NCBI GenBank assembly: GCA_964577995.1
Contig: CAZOBP010000001.1
Coordinates: 1 to 64,000, forward strand
Direction: 5' to 3'
From: JAUVXJ01 sp964577995
GTDB taxonomy: Bacteria > Chloroflexota > Anaerolineae > UBA7937 > B3-Chlor
DNA: 64,000 nucleotides
Positions 51,516-60,187 of this stretch are shown here, in pieces; within the stretch, counting starts at the first letter, position 1, and every line of letters starts with the position of its first letter. Both the position numbers and the translations under genes were made by a program. Under the pieces are notes generated by a model. It was not told the DNA's origin, did not search any database, and was given only the letters and a program-made list of their open reading frames with translations.

Positions 51516-52037
51516 ATGGGCCGTACAATCCTGCTCACTGGACGCCCGGGCGTAGGCAAGACGACGATCATCAGAGAGATCGCACAAAGGCTGGGGGCTG
51601 CGGCCGGAGGCTTCTACACGGCTGAGATACGAGAGAGCGGTCGCCGTCAGGGCTTCAAGCTCGTCACCCTGGACGGCAAGGAAGGCATCCTCTCCCACGT
51701 CGACATCACGGACACCCCTCGCGTGAGTGGATACGGTGTGAACCTGAGAGATCTCGAAGAGATAGGGGTTACAGCCCTGCGCAGGGCGGTCGCGGAGGCT
51801 CAGTGCGTCGTAGTAGACGAGATAGGCAAGATGGAACTCCTATCGGACGAATTCCGCATGGCCATTGTGGAAGCCATCGAGAGCGACAGCACTGTCGTCG
51901 GCACGGTGATGACTAGTCGGAACCAGTGGGTGGATCGGATCAAGAACCTCCCTCAAGTCACCGTCCTCGAAGTCACGCGGGACAACCGGGAGCAGATGGT
52001 TCCACTTGTGATGGAACTCCTTCAAAGCCCCTCCTAG
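51516..52037 (+). CDS. THEP1-family nucleoside-triphosphatase
   Basis: This 173-residue P-loop NTPase has Walker A TGRPGVGKTTI, GGFYTAEIRESGRRQGFKL and Walker B CVVVDEIGKMELLS. The family hydrolyses various NTPs and is related to adenylate-type kinases; its cell function is unclear. The ATG at 51516 follows GAGGAAG; a GTG one codon earlier is also open. It is a single gene, convergent with the dehydratase gene 150 bases away. Nothing is recognised between them. Confidence 0.9.
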   Translation: MGRTILLTGRPGVGKTTIIREIAQRLGAAAGGFYTAEIRESGRRQGFKLVTLDGKEGILSHVDITDTPRVSGYGVNLRDLEEIGVTALRRAVAEAQCVVVDEIGKMELLSDEFRMAIVEAIESDSTVVGTVMTSRNQWVDRIKNLPQVTVLEVTRDNREQMVPLVMELLQSPS

Positions 52038-52184
52038 CCGACTCCGGGGCGTACCGCTCCCGTCTCCCGCGCGCCGCCAAGCATCTTCAACACGGAGCAG
52101 CAAGAATGTCCTGAGCCCTCAAGCTTTCCGCATCACCCCATACTACGACTGTTCGGCCGAGTCGGGCTCCGGGGACAAACGCCC

Positions 52185-53162
52185 CTATCCGCCTGCTCCC
52201 CGGTTGGTGGATCGCTGCATGATCTCAAGAAGCAAGTCGACGTCGATGTTCCCGCCCGAGAGCACAGCCACCACTTTTCTGTTCTTCAAATCCACCTTGC
52301 CGAACAGCAAAGCCGCCACTCCCACCGCGCCCGAGCCCTCTACGACCAACTGCTCAGTCTCCAGTAGAGCGAAAACAGCCTCCCTCGTCTCCTCTTCGTT
52401 GACTAGGACTACCTCGTCAATCAAGTCCTTGGCGATCTGGAAGGGCACAATGCCGAAGCCGCCGGCCAAGCCCTCACAGATAGTGGGGTCGTGTTCGTAC
52501 CTCTCGTAGCAGTGTCCTTCCTTGAGGGACAAATACGCCGATGGAGAGGCCTCGACTTGCACGCCAATGATCTCTATCTCGGGGTTCATGGCCTTGGCCG
52601 CAACGCAGATCCCAGCGACCAGCCCTCCTCCGCCGATTGGCACGAGGATGGTGTCCGCATCGGGCAGTTCTTCCATGATCTCCAGACCGACGGTGCCCTG
52701 ACCGGCGATAATCTCGAGATCTTCGTACGAGTGCGCGTAGGCTAGCCCATGGTCACGCTGGTACTCCCTGGAAGCATCATAGGTATCATCATACTGGTCT
52801 CCAGAGAGGAAGACCTCGACATCGAATTCCCGCAACTTGTCCACCTTTGAGGCAGGCGTACCAGTGGGCATGAACAGACTGATAGCCACGTCTCCCAACG
52901 CATGTGCGGCATATGCTATCCCCAAGGCGAAATTGCCGGAAGAAGCCGCCACCACCCGGCCCCTCTGCTCGGCCGAGAGGCTAGCAATCTTATTGACGGC
53001 CCCCCGCACCTTGAAGGCACCTGTTCGCTGCAGGTTCTCTAGCTTCAGCCAGAGTTCACTTCCCACCCGCTCGCTCAACAGGAACGAGTAGTGAAGCGGT
53101 GTCCTCCGCACCAGTTGGCCGATATTCCGCCGGGCAATCAAGATATCCTCAAAGCTTATCAT
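52185..53162 (-). CDS. threonine/serine dehydratase (catabolic type)
   Basis: This PLP enzyme of fold type II has the lysine motif TGAFKVRGAVN, the phosphate loop VPIGGGGLVAG, SSGNFALGIAYAA and a C-terminal SGGNIDVDLL. It turns threonine or serine into a 2-oxo acid and ammonia. With 325 residues it lacks the ACT domains of the biosynthetic enzyme, so feedback control by isoleucine is unlikely. The ATG at 53162 is preceded by GAGG. It is the last gene of the amino acid transport cluster. Confidence 0.88.
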   Translation of the reverse strand: MISFEDILIARRNIGQLVRRTPLHYSFLLSERVGSELWLKLENLQRTGAFKVRGAVNKIASLSAEQRGRVVAASSGNFALGIAYAAHALGDVAISLFMPTGTPASKVDKLREFDVEVFLSGDQYDDTYDASREYQRDHGLAYAHSYEDLEIIAGQGTVGLEIMEELPDADTILVPIGGGGLVAGICVAAKAMNPEIEIIGVQVEASPSAYLSLKEGHCYERYEHDPTICEGLAGGFGIVPFQIAKDLIDEVVLVNEEETREAVFALLETEQLVVEGSGAVGVAALLFGKVDLKNRKVVAVLSGGNIDVDLLLEIMQRSTNRGAGG

Positions 53163-53352
53163 AATCCTCATCCATGGTATCGTTTGCCTTACGAAGACCA
53201 GTCGAGCGACAGACCGGCGCCAGTTGGCAGGAATACTGCTCCTAGTTCGGACCCTCCCATCCATGGCCAGCGGCTTCCCATTGAATCGAGTGGCACAAGT
53301 AGAATGGGGGCGCGAGCCTCGACCGATCCGGGCCGGTCTGATGCTTAATCCT

Positions 53353-54246
53353 TCAGTCCTTATCTCGCTGGATCTCGAGGGTCAGGCAGTGTGGACCCTG
53401 GCCGTAGTCCACGAACTCCGTCAGATCTGGATCGTACACCTCTAGACCCAGGGACCTCAGGATGTCGTTGATGTACGTGTTGGTCTTGAACGAAACCACT
53501 CGATCATTGCCTAGGCACAGCACGTTCAGGGCAACCTCGCCTTCAGACTTATCCGCTGGGATGTCAACCAACTCGTATTCGCGACCCTCAAGAAAGCCAA
53601 CGAACCACTCAGGGACCTCGCTCTTCATGATGATGGCGAGCTTCTTGGCCACAGGGGCGAACACGCAGTCCAGGTGCGTCCACTTTTGGGGGATCACGAT
53701 CCCGTGCACCTTGATCCCCATCCCCTCGAAGAGTTCCTGGGCATTCTCGATCCCCGGCCACGTGCTGCGTTCACCGATCCCGGTAGCAAGATTCATCTCG
53801 TCGATGTACCTGTTGTCGCCCCCTTCCCAGCAGCCACGCCCAATGCGACCCAAGATCTCGTAGCCCAGTTCTCTGAGCCGCTTCTCCCCAGCGATCTGCT
53901 CCCCTCGACGCTCGGAATACTTGAAGCGACCGATCACCACGCCCTCGGGCGAGTTGACGGCGAAATCCCGGGAGTTCACTGCGTAGTGGCGCGTGGGATC
54001 CGGCTCTTCAGTGTAGTAGACTTCGACACCTGCGCTACGCAGGGCATCGGCCAGCTCGTCATGCTGGACGTGCGCTTTGTTCTTGTCTATCTTGGCTCCC
54101 CGTTCAATCGCCGTCCGCGCAAAGTCGTCAACCGGTATCAGTTCGTAGTACGTTGGTGGGCACAGCAAGACCTTCTTCAGTACACCGGTACTATTGAACA
54201 CAGCCACAGCATTGCTCCTTGCCTGTAATATCGGGACGGTATCCAT
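53353..54246 (-). CDS. amidinotransferase-fold hydrolase (DDAH / arginine deiminase-like)
   Basis: This 297-residue pentein-fold enzyme has the probable nucleophile Cys287 near the end (GQGPHCLTLEIQRD), the substrate-binding stretch CWEGGDNRYI with its acidic residues, and THLDCVFAP (His). These fit the DDAH/arginine deiminase superfamily, which cuts guanidino groups. Arginine or a methylated relative is inferred as the substrate. It lies downstream of the amino acid ABC transporter with a 190-base gap that contains a hairpin. The exact reaction is not certain. Confidence 0.82.
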   Translation of the reverse strand: MDTVPILQARSNAVAVFNSTGVLKKVLLCPPTYYELIPVDDFARTAIERGAKIDKNKAHVQHDELADALRSAGVEVYYTEEPDPTRHYAVNSRDFAVNSPEGVVIGRFKYSERRGEQIAGEKRLRELGYEILGRIGRGCWEGGDNRYIDEMNLATGIGERSTWPGIENAQELFEGMGIKVHGIVIPQKWTHLDCVFAPVAKKLAIIMKSEVPEWFVGFLEGREYELVDIPADKSEGEVALNVLCLGNDRVVSFKTNTYINDILRSLGLEVYDPDLTEFVDYGQGPHCLTLEIQRDKD

Positions 54247-54294
54247 GCACGACTATTGCTGCGGTTCAGCCCAGAGTACCACCACACGGAGAGG

Positions 54295-54318
54295 TCCACC
54301 GATCGGAACCTCGGTGGA
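54295..54318. repeat. 8-bp inverted repeat in the deiminase leader
   Basis: TCCACCGA (54295-54302) and TCGGTGGA (54311-54318) form a perfect stem with an 8-base loop, about 50 bases before the deiminase start. It could be a leader hairpin or a regulator site. Confidence 0.45.
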
Positions 54319-54436
54319 TCGCACTGCGAGATTGCTCCTGAGGTGAACACAAGGCACACAGAGCACAGGGTCGATGCGGCACGGCAACTCAGCAGCCTAG
54401 CTTGCTTTGCCGCCTATCCAGGAACGAAGCCTGAGT

Positions 54437-55231
54437 CTACTCAAGGATCTGACTCAGGAATAGCTTCGTTCTCTCCTCCTTCGGGCTGGCGAAGAGCTCT
54501 TCGGGAGTCCCCTCTTCAATGACACCGCCCCCTTCGAGGAAGACCATGCGGTCGGCTGCCGCCTTGGCGAACCCCATCTCGTGGGAGACAACCACCATCG
54601 TCATGCCTTCCTTCGCCAGGTCCAGCATCACGTCCAGGACCTCTTTGATCATCTCTGGGTCGAGGGCCGACGTGGGCTCGTCGAAGAGCATAATCTTGGG
54701 GTTCATAGCCAGGGCCCGGGCGATGGCCACCCGCTGCTTCTGTCCTCCCGAAAGCTGCCCGGGATAAGCATCTGCCTTCTCCGGTATCCCCACCCTCTCC
54801 AGGAGCTGCCGCGCGACCTGCTCCGCCTCCTCCTTCGACCGCCTGCGAACCTTCTCCTGGGCAATGGTCACATTACCCAAGACGGTCAGGTGGGGGAAGA
54901 GATTGAACAACTGGAAGACCATCCCCACCTCGGCCCGGACCAGATCTATGTTGGTCTTGGCATCGCTGACGGGGATGCCATCGACGATGATGGTACCACT
55001 ATCGGGCCTCTCTAAGTGATTGATGCAACGGAGCAGTGTGCTTTTTCCTCCCCCGCTGGGACCGAAGATGAGGCACACCTCGCCTTTCTTCACCCTCAGG
55101 CTAGCATCGATCAGAGCCTGAGTCTTTCCGAAACTCTTGCAGACCTGCTCCATGATGATGATGTCGTCATCCGCGGTCAGCGACTCCACCGCTCGCGCTG
55201 AACCTTGATCGTGAACATTGCTACTCTTCAA
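54437..55231 (-). CDS. glnQ: polar amino acid ABC transporter ATP-binding protein (GlnQ-like)
   Basis: The ATPase has Walker A FGPSGGGKSTLLR, signature LSGGQKQRVAIARAL, Walker B IMLFDEPTSALDPEM and an H-loop VVSHEMGFAK, with the family-typical ERVGIPEKADAYPGQ before the signature. The start at 55231 is TTG, preceded by GGAGG, and overlaps the permease gene by 11 bases; an internal ATG at 55153 lacks a ribosome site. It energises the permease described next. Confidence 0.93.
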   Translation of the reverse strand: MKSSNVHDQGSARAVESLTADDDIIIMEQVCKSFGKTQALIDASLRVKKGEVCLIFGPSGGGKSTLLRCINHLERPDSGTIIVDGIPVSDAKTNIDLVRAEVGMVFQLFNLFPHLTVLGNVTIAQEKVRRRSKEEAEQVARQLLERVGIPEKADAYPGQLSGGQKQRVAIARALAMNPKIMLFDEPTSALDPEMIKEVLDVMLDLAKEGMTMVVVSHEMGFAKAAADRMVFLEGGGVIEEGTPEELFASPKEERTKLFLSQILE

Positions 55232-56093
55232 AGGCCATCCTCCTCTCCATGAACTTCACCAATACCGACAAGCTGAGCGTCAAAATGAGATAGAGGAAGG
55301 CGACCGTATTCCACGTCTCAAAGGTGCGGAAGGTCCGAGCCCGATTCAGTTTACCCAGATGGGTCAGCTCCCGAACCGCCAGCACCGATATCAAAGACGA
55401 GTCCTTCAGCATGGATATGAAGTCATTCCCCAGGGGGGGCAAGACCCTCCTGATGGCCTGAGGAAGGATGATGTAGCGCATGCCCTGAAAATAGCTCATG
55501 CCCAGGGAACGGGCAGCCTCCATTTGCCCTCTCTCGATAGACTGGATCCCTGCGCGGAATACCTCCGCCTCGAAAGCGGCGTAGGCGAAGGCCAGCCCGA
55601 TGATGGCCCTGATCAGCATGTCCACATCCTGGATGTTGAGGCTGGCCAGGCGCTCCGCGAATCCCATCAGAGGACCGATGGCGTCGCTTCGCAACATAAC
55701 AGCGCCCAAGGCGTTCAACGCCTGGAGAGCCACAGGCGTTAGCACGTACGCGAAGTAGATGAGCAAGACCAGGATCGGAATGCCCCTCACCACCTCGACG
55801 TACAGGGAAGAGATGGTGTAGAAAACCACGTTCTTGGAGACCCGCCCCAGGCCTAGAACAAGCCCCAGGATCAGGGCCACAACAAAGGAGACGAAACTCA
55901 CCAGGATGGTCAGTCGGACGCCCGAGATGAGGAACAAGAAGGCATCCTGATAAGTTGGGGATATAAGAATGAAATAAACGGTGAGCGCTCCCAGCAGCAC
56001 GAGGATCAAAGCCCACCAGGGCATCTTCTGCAGCCTCGCCGTCCAGGGGATCAACTTGGACTCGGACTTCTCGACCTCAGTGGCAACCGCCAT
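55221..56093 (-). CDS. polar amino acid ABC transporter permease (HisM/GlnP-like)
   Basis: This 290-residue membrane protein has one helix at the N-terminus (about 27-48) and the BPD-transp-1 core. The EAA-type loop is EVFRAGIQSIERGQMEAARSL, with GMSYFQGMRYIILPQAIRRVLPP. The N-terminal tail is somewhat longer than in GlnP. Upstream of the gene is a long hairpin that separates it from the binding-protein gene. Substrate specificity resides in the binding protein. Confidence 0.93.
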   Translation of the reverse strand: MAVATEVEKSESKLIPWTARLQKMPWWALILVLLGALTVYFILISPTYQDAFLFLISGVRLTILVSFVSFVVALILGLVLGLGRVSKNVVFYTISSLYVEVVRGIPILVLLIYFAYVLTPVALQALNALGAVMLRSDAIGPLMGFAERLASLNIQDVDMLIRAIIGLAFAYAAFEAEVFRAGIQSIERGQMEAARSLGMSYFQGMRYIILPQAIRRVLPPLGNDFISMLKDSSLISVLAVRELTHLGKLNRARTFRTFETWNTVAFLYLILTLSLSVLVKFMERRMAFEE

Positions 56094-56146
56094 TGAGCAA
56101 TCCTCCTCTTTAAGCTACCACGGTGTCAAGAGACCGGAGGACGATA

Positions 56147-56175
56147 GCTGCGGGGCGCCGCTGGCGCCCCGCAGC
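56147..56175 (-). repeat. 13-bp intercistronic hairpin in the ABC operon
   Basis: GCTGCGGGGCGCC pairs perfectly with GGCGCCCCGCAGC around a 3-base loop, between the binding-protein and permease genes. There is no T-run, so it is more likely an mRNA-stabilising or attenuating element than a full terminator. Such stems let binding proteins be made in excess. Confidence 0.7.
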
Positions 56176-56214
56176 CGCCTGTCTCGCAAATACGTCTCCC
56201 GCTCGCTATTTGCG

Positions 56215-57075
56215 CTACTCCTCCTGCGGGGAGCAGGGCCGAAGGAGCCAGGTCTCGCAGATCTCATCCATGCTGCCGTCGGCGAACATCTGCTGCAAAG
56301 CCCAGTTGAAGGGCTCGACAAGATCGCTCAGGGGCGGGAAGACGAACGCCAGGTACTCGCCACTGGTCACAGAGAAGGCGATCCTGTATTGGTCAGGGTT
56401 CGCTCCCATGAAGCCAATGGCTGCGACCTCATCAATGATGACAGCATCTACCTCGCCGGCCACCAAGGCCACCATCGGTATGTCAAAGGTCTCGTAGCTA
56501 ACTATCCTCTCCTCGCCGACGAGTTTAATGGCCGTGATCTCATTCGTGGTCCCTATCTGGGTACCGAGAACCAGATCCGAACCTACAAAGCTCTCCTCGT
56601 CATCGAGCTCTGCGCGGTCATCGTCTACTCGAGCAACGATCACCTGGCCGTACTCGACGTAGGGATCGGAGTAGTCAATCTTCAAAGAGCGGGACAGGTA
56701 TATGGTGATGCCGTCAAAGGCTACGTCGTTCTCGCCCGCCGACATGGCCTCAAACAGCCCCTCCCACGCGGTTTCTACGAATACCGGCGTGCAGTTGATT
56801 CTCTCGCAGATGGCGCGGCCCACATCGAAGTCCCAGCCTGCCGCCTCTCCAGCATCATCAATGAAGTTGAATGGCGGATAGGCGTTCTCCACAGCGATGC
56901 GGACCTCTCGACCACCCAGATCCGTCGTCGGCCCAGTCGGCGGGCACTCTGGGCACTCTGGGCACGGCTCCGCTCCCTCTGGGCACGGCGGGCACGGTGT
57001 CGCTGCCGGGGCGCAGCCACCGACCAGTAAGCCCAGAGCCATGATGAGCACCATCACTACAGTAAGCTTCTTCAT
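56215..57075 (-). CDS. amino acid-binding lipoprotein (SBP family 3) with Cys/Pro linker
   Basis: The lipobox LLVGGC (Cys21) is followed by an unusual linker with CPPC and CPECPEC (Cys28, 31, 38, 41, 44). The SBP-3 domain follows: VRIAVENAYPPFNFIDDAG, WDFDVGRAICERINC, WEGLFEAMSAGENDVAFDGI and LGTQIGTTNE. It captures polar amino acids. The downstream enzymes suggest arginine-like or hydroxy amino acids, which is inference only. It has a strong promoter at 57138-57166. Confidence 0.92.
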   Translation of the reverse strand: MKKLTVVMVLIMALGLLVGGCAPAATPCPPCPEGAEPCPECPECPPTGPTTDLGGREVRIAVENAYPPFNFIDDAGEAAGWDFDVGRAICERINCTPVFVETAWEGLFEAMSAGENDVAFDGITIYLSRSLKIDYSDPYVEYGQVIVARVDDDRAELDDEESFVGSDLVLGTQIGTTNEITAIKLVGEERIVSYETFDIPMVALVAGEVDAVIIDEVAAIGFMGANPDQYRIAFSVTSGEYLAFVFPPLSDLVEPFNWALQQMFADGSMDEICETWLLRPCSPQEE

Positions 57076-57137
57076 CTCTTTCCTCCTTCTTTTCTATGTC
57101 CCTTCCCTCACGCGTAGGGACCCAACACCCAAACGGC

Positions 57138-57166
57138 ATTATAGCATGATCCGGAGAACCCGTCAA
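57138..57166 (-). promoter_or_regulatory. promoter of the amino acid ABC operon
   Basis: TTGACG (57166-57161) and a perfect TATAAT (57143-57138) have a 17-base spacer on the minus strand, about 60 bases before the binding-protein start. Confidence 0.75.
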
Positions 57167-57562
57167 GAATGTCCCTGCACCAACGCTGACGCTCCCCAGG
57201 GGCAGTAGGACTACTCCCGGACACTACCTATCTGGAAGGACGAGAGGAGAGGTTCAATGGGACCGAGTCGTCGTAGGAGGCACTGCGGATGCGCGGCGCC
57301 GTCTTGCCCCCATGCTGCTCTCTTCAGCAGAGTGACCTCGACGCACGAACCTCGAGCTTGCGGTGGCAGGCGGCACACGCTTCCACCGGATCTCCCACTC
57401 CACACTGGCGGCCTACGCTGCGCCGTTCGCGGGCGGCAACAGTGGTACCACCGTCTCCATGATGAGACCAACCTCTACTGCGGTGCCGCTCGTGGGCCCA
57501 TCTGGTAACCCTCCCCGTCCGGGAGGTCGTGTCAGCGGTTGCCGCACCGCCATTCTGCATCT
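57167..57562. other. 400-bp intergenic region
   Basis: It is GC-rich. Both flanking genes are on the minus strand. Several frames are open for 60-100 codons but none looks like a protein family. I see no RNA or repeat beyond short complementary strings such as CCTCCC/GGGAGG. Confidence 0.4.
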
Positions 57563-58249
57563 TCACATGACCCCATAACGCTCCCACGCTTCCACAGCGG
57601 ACATGCCCCCCTTGATAGCCTTTCCGACGGACTTCTCGCCCCGCACCTTCTCCAGAGCTGCGCGAATCACTTCCACCTCATGCTCCGCTGGCACAACAAC
57701 CACCCCATCCACATCGCCGAAGATGAGATCTCCAGTCTTGACCTGGACCCCATTGCCGAAGGTGATGGTACGCCGAAACTCGATGACTCGCCCGCGGACG
57801 GACTGATCCTGCGCGTAAGGGCCGTGCGAAAACGTCGGGAAGTTCAAACGCAGAATGCCCATCGTATCTCGACAGTAGCCATCCAATACTGCCCCAGACG
57901 CTCCCAACTTCATCGCGCGAGTACTCATGAGTTCGCCCCACAACGCATAGTTAGGAGACGGGCCGGTGCAGACGTACACCTCTCCTTGCTTCAGGTCATC
58001 CAAAGCCGCAAGCATCGCGCCGGACGGAGCGTCGCGGCCTTGACCGGCATTGCTTTGCCCCGTACAATCCACCTCGAGTACTGGCATGGCCCGGCCAACC
58101 ACTACCATATCACTTCTCAGAGGCCTGATCTCCGGCGGCAAGAATTGATGGTGAAGTCCCGAGAGGTCCATGACATCACCGACGACCGCGCTATACAGCT
58201 CTCTTCGGACGAGGCGGAAGAGTTGCTCGTCATCCTTCCACGCAGCCAT
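57563..58249 (-). CDS. RraA-like / HMG aldolase-like protein
   Basis: This 228-residue protein of the RraA fold has AVVGDVMDLSGLHHQFLPPEIRPL at the front, then GELMSTRAMKLGASGAVLDGYCRD, and GDLIFGDVDGVVVVPAEHEVEV. The conserved Arg and Asp after GAVLDGYCRD are those used by HMG/CHA aldolases for substrate and metal. It is likely an oxo-acid aldolase or decarboxylase rather than an RNase E inhibitor, since the family is mixed. Its genomic context gives no further hint. Confidence 0.85.
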   Translation of the reverse strand: MAAWKDDEQLFRLVRRELYSAVVGDVMDLSGLHHQFLPPEIRPLRSDMVVVGRAMPVLEVDCTGQSNAGQGRDAPSGAMLAALDDLKQGEVYVCTGPSPNYALWGELMSTRAMKLGASGAVLDGYCRDTMGILRLNFPTFSHGPYAQDQSVRGRVIEFRRTITFGNGVQVKTGDLIFGDVDGVVVVPAEHEVEVIRAALEKVRGEKSVGKAIKGGMSAVEAWERYGVM

Positions 58250-58285
58250 CCTTACCTCACCCGCCCAGCTCTCCGAATACCAGAG

Positions 58286-58921
58286 TCACACACGGTCGGC
58301 ATATACACCACGATACTCCAGAGGAAGGAGTTCAGCTAGTCTCTCCATGATGAAGTCGGCGTCAGCCTGGCGCTCCTCCTTGCGAGAAGCGTGCACGCCG
58401 ACTTCGGGCAACCTGAAGACCGGGCCGATATTCACTGTGAGGTGCGGTCTGCGCAAGCGGCCTAACTCCCCCAGGAGTTTCTCCGTGCCGGTCAGGCCCA
58501 CAGGCAAGATGGGGACGTCCGCCTTCCGTGCGATGAAGACGGGCCCCGTTTTCCCTCTCTCCAGAGCCCCCGTGACGCTCATCCTCCCCTCGGGAGCTAT
58601 GCCCAGCACCCCGCCTCCCTTCAACACAGCAAGGGCCTGACGCAACGCCTCCCGGTCGTATCGGCCCCTATCAACCCATATGGCGCCGCTGAGGGAGAGA
58701 ACCTGGCCGGTGAGCGGCACCCGCCGCAAGTCCTTCAACGCCATGGCGGTCATCCGCCACGGGAGCGTGGCCATGGCGACCGGAGCATCCCACCAGGCCA
58801 GGTGGTTGAACACCAGTAGGAGCGGCCCTCCCGCCGGCAGGTTTTGCTCACCCTCAACCTCATAGTGGCTGAGCACACGTAGCAGGCCCCTCACCAGGGA
58901 CCCGAAAACCCTGTACATCAT
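58286..58921 (-). CDS. plsC: 1-acyl-glycerol-3-phosphate acyltransferase (PlsC family)
   Basis: The family motifs are NHLAWWD (Hx4D), VDRGRYDREALRQAL, APEGRMSVTG (EGxxS/T) and PVFIARKADVPILPVGL. It esterifies lysophosphatidate at the membrane to build phospholipids. The ATG at 58921 has GGAGG 5 bases upstream; an ATG at 58939 has none. The gene follows 36 bases upstream of the RraA-like gene's start, so they may share a transcript. Length 211 is normal. Confidence 0.9.
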   Translation of the reverse strand: MMYRVFGSLVRGLLRVLSHYEVEGEQNLPAGGPLLLVFNHLAWWDAPVAMATLPWRMTAMALKDLRRVPLTGQVLSLSGAIWVDRGRYDREALRQALAVLKGGGVLGIAPEGRMSVTGALERGKTGPVFIARKADVPILPVGLTGTEKLLGELGRLRRPHLTVNIGPVFRLPEVGVHASRKEERQADADFIMERLAELLPLEYRGVYADRV

Positions 58922-58990
58922 CGCTGCCTCCAACATCAAGGCGAGGGGGTCCCTCCCCCTCCATCGCGTCTCTGCAATATGTCCGCATAG

Positions 58991-59017
58991 AAAACGCTGC
59001 GCGGGCCGCGCAGCGTT
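58991..59017 (-). terminator. terminator of the LysM-YkuD gene
   Basis: AACGCTGCGCG and CGCGCAGCGTT form an 11-bp perfect stem with a 3-base loop (58993-59017), followed on the minus strand by TTTTCT, 18 bases after the stop codon. Confidence 0.85.
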
Positions 59018-59034
59018 CGCCCCATCTCCCGCGA

Positions 59035-60069
59035 CTAGTAGTGGTTCACCACCTTAGTCCCTATGGGGGCCCAGTTGAAGAGCCATCCTGCGTCGGCGAT
59101 ACTCAGATTGGTGCAGCCGTGGCTCATGGGAGTGCCAAAGTTGTTGTGCCAGTAGGTGCCGTGAAGTGAGTACCCCGCGTAGTAGTACATGCAGTAGGGG
59201 ACGTCGGGAAGATAGTAGTAGTCGCCCCGGGCATAAGAGCCCCCCGTCATGTCATCGTACCTGTACTTCCGCTGAATGTAGAAAGTTCCCGCAGGTGTAG
59301 GATAGCGGGCTATGCCTGTGGACACGCGTGCCGTGTAGACAACAAGATTCCCCTCGTAGGCCTGCAAAGTCTGAGTGCTGAGATTGACATCGATCCACTT
59401 CTCCCCAGTCGCAGCGGTAGTAGCAGGCACACTGCTGGATGAGTCGGTGCTCGATGGACTTGCCCCTGCCACGGGAATGACGAGTCTCTGGCCCACATAG
59501 ATGAAGGATGGATTGGCGAGGCTGTTCGCTCTGGCTATGGCGTCGGCAGTAGTGCCGTAATCCCACGCAATACGAGCCAGGAACTCCCCAGGGAGCACCA
59601 CATGAATCACGCTCGAACCCTGCGCCTCAGTAGCGACTGGGGTGCCGGTCGACGGGACCTGGAGCCTCTGCCCTACCCAGATGAAGTTCGGGTTCCAGAG
59701 TCCGTTCAGGCTAGCCAGGTAGCTGGCCGTAGTCCCATGCCGGGCCGCGATCCTGCGCAGCGTGTCTCCTCGGCAGACGACGTAGGTGGTCGTGCTACCG
59801 GCTGAAGGGGAAGACCCGCTCACTGGGATGACCAGCCGCTGTCCGGCGTAGACGAAATTGGGGTTACTCAGATTGTTGGCGCTGGCGATGGCAGCGTAGG
59901 TCGTACCATACCGGCGCGCTATCACCTGGAGCGTTTCACCCCATTGGACGATGTGCACGACCGGATCGGTGACCCTGGGCGACGCCTGGGCAGGCAGAAC
60001 CGAAAGGCTCAGCAGAACCGCCAGCATCAACAGGACGACAATGCTCCTCGACGTGGCTCTTGTGCTCAT
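59035..60069 (-). CDS. secreted L,D-transpeptidase with three LysM domains
   Basis: A signal peptide (SIVVLLMLAVLLSLSVLPAQA) is followed by three LysM peptidoglycan-binding repeats, each with patterns such as VQWGETLQVIARRYGTTYAA, VCRGDTLRRIAARHGTT and LPGEFLARIAWDYGTT. They are joined by Ser/Pro-rich spacers. The C-terminal YkuD domain has the catalytic SHGCTNLSI with the nucleophilic Cys and the His upstream. It cross-links peptidoglycan at meso-DAP or anchors proteins. The ATG at 60069 starts the signal peptide. Confidence 0.93.
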   Translation of the reverse strand: MSTRATSRSIVVLLMLAVLLSLSVLPAQASPRVTDPVVHIVQWGETLQVIARRYGTTYAAIASANNLSNPNFVYAGQRLVIPVSGSSPSAGSTTTYVVCRGDTLRRIAARHGTTASYLASLNGLWNPNFIWVGQRLQVPSTGTPVATEAQGSSVIHVVLPGEFLARIAWDYGTTADAIARANSLANPSFIYVGQRLVIPVAGASPSSTDSSSSVPATTAATGEKWIDVNLSTQTLQAYEGNLVVYTARVSTGIARYPTPAGTFYIQRKYRYDDMTGGSYARGDYYYLPDVPYCMYYYAGYSLHGTYWHNNFGTPMSHGCTNLSIADAGWLFNWAPIGTKVVNHY

Positions 60070-60145
60070 TAGCACGCACACTCTATGCGAGGACAAAACT
60101 CCTACACCGCCCGCTCGTCGGGACAAGCACGGCACCACTGATTCG

Positions 60146-60151
60146 ATTATA
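60146..60151 (-). promoter_or_regulatory. -10 box of the LysM-YkuD gene
   Basis: A perfect TATAAT (60151-60146, minus strand) lies 76 bases before the start codon; the -35 region is weak (TTTTCC-like). Confidence 0.4.
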
Positions 60152-60187
60152 GCACATCAGTTTGGCGAGGAAAAGGCTGCAATTAGG

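Noticed and set aside
54247..54330. T-box-like string (GTGGTGGTAC on the minus strand) in the deiminase leader
   Set aside because: The rest of the T-box core, a specifier loop and a paired terminator are not visible, so the match is probably chance.
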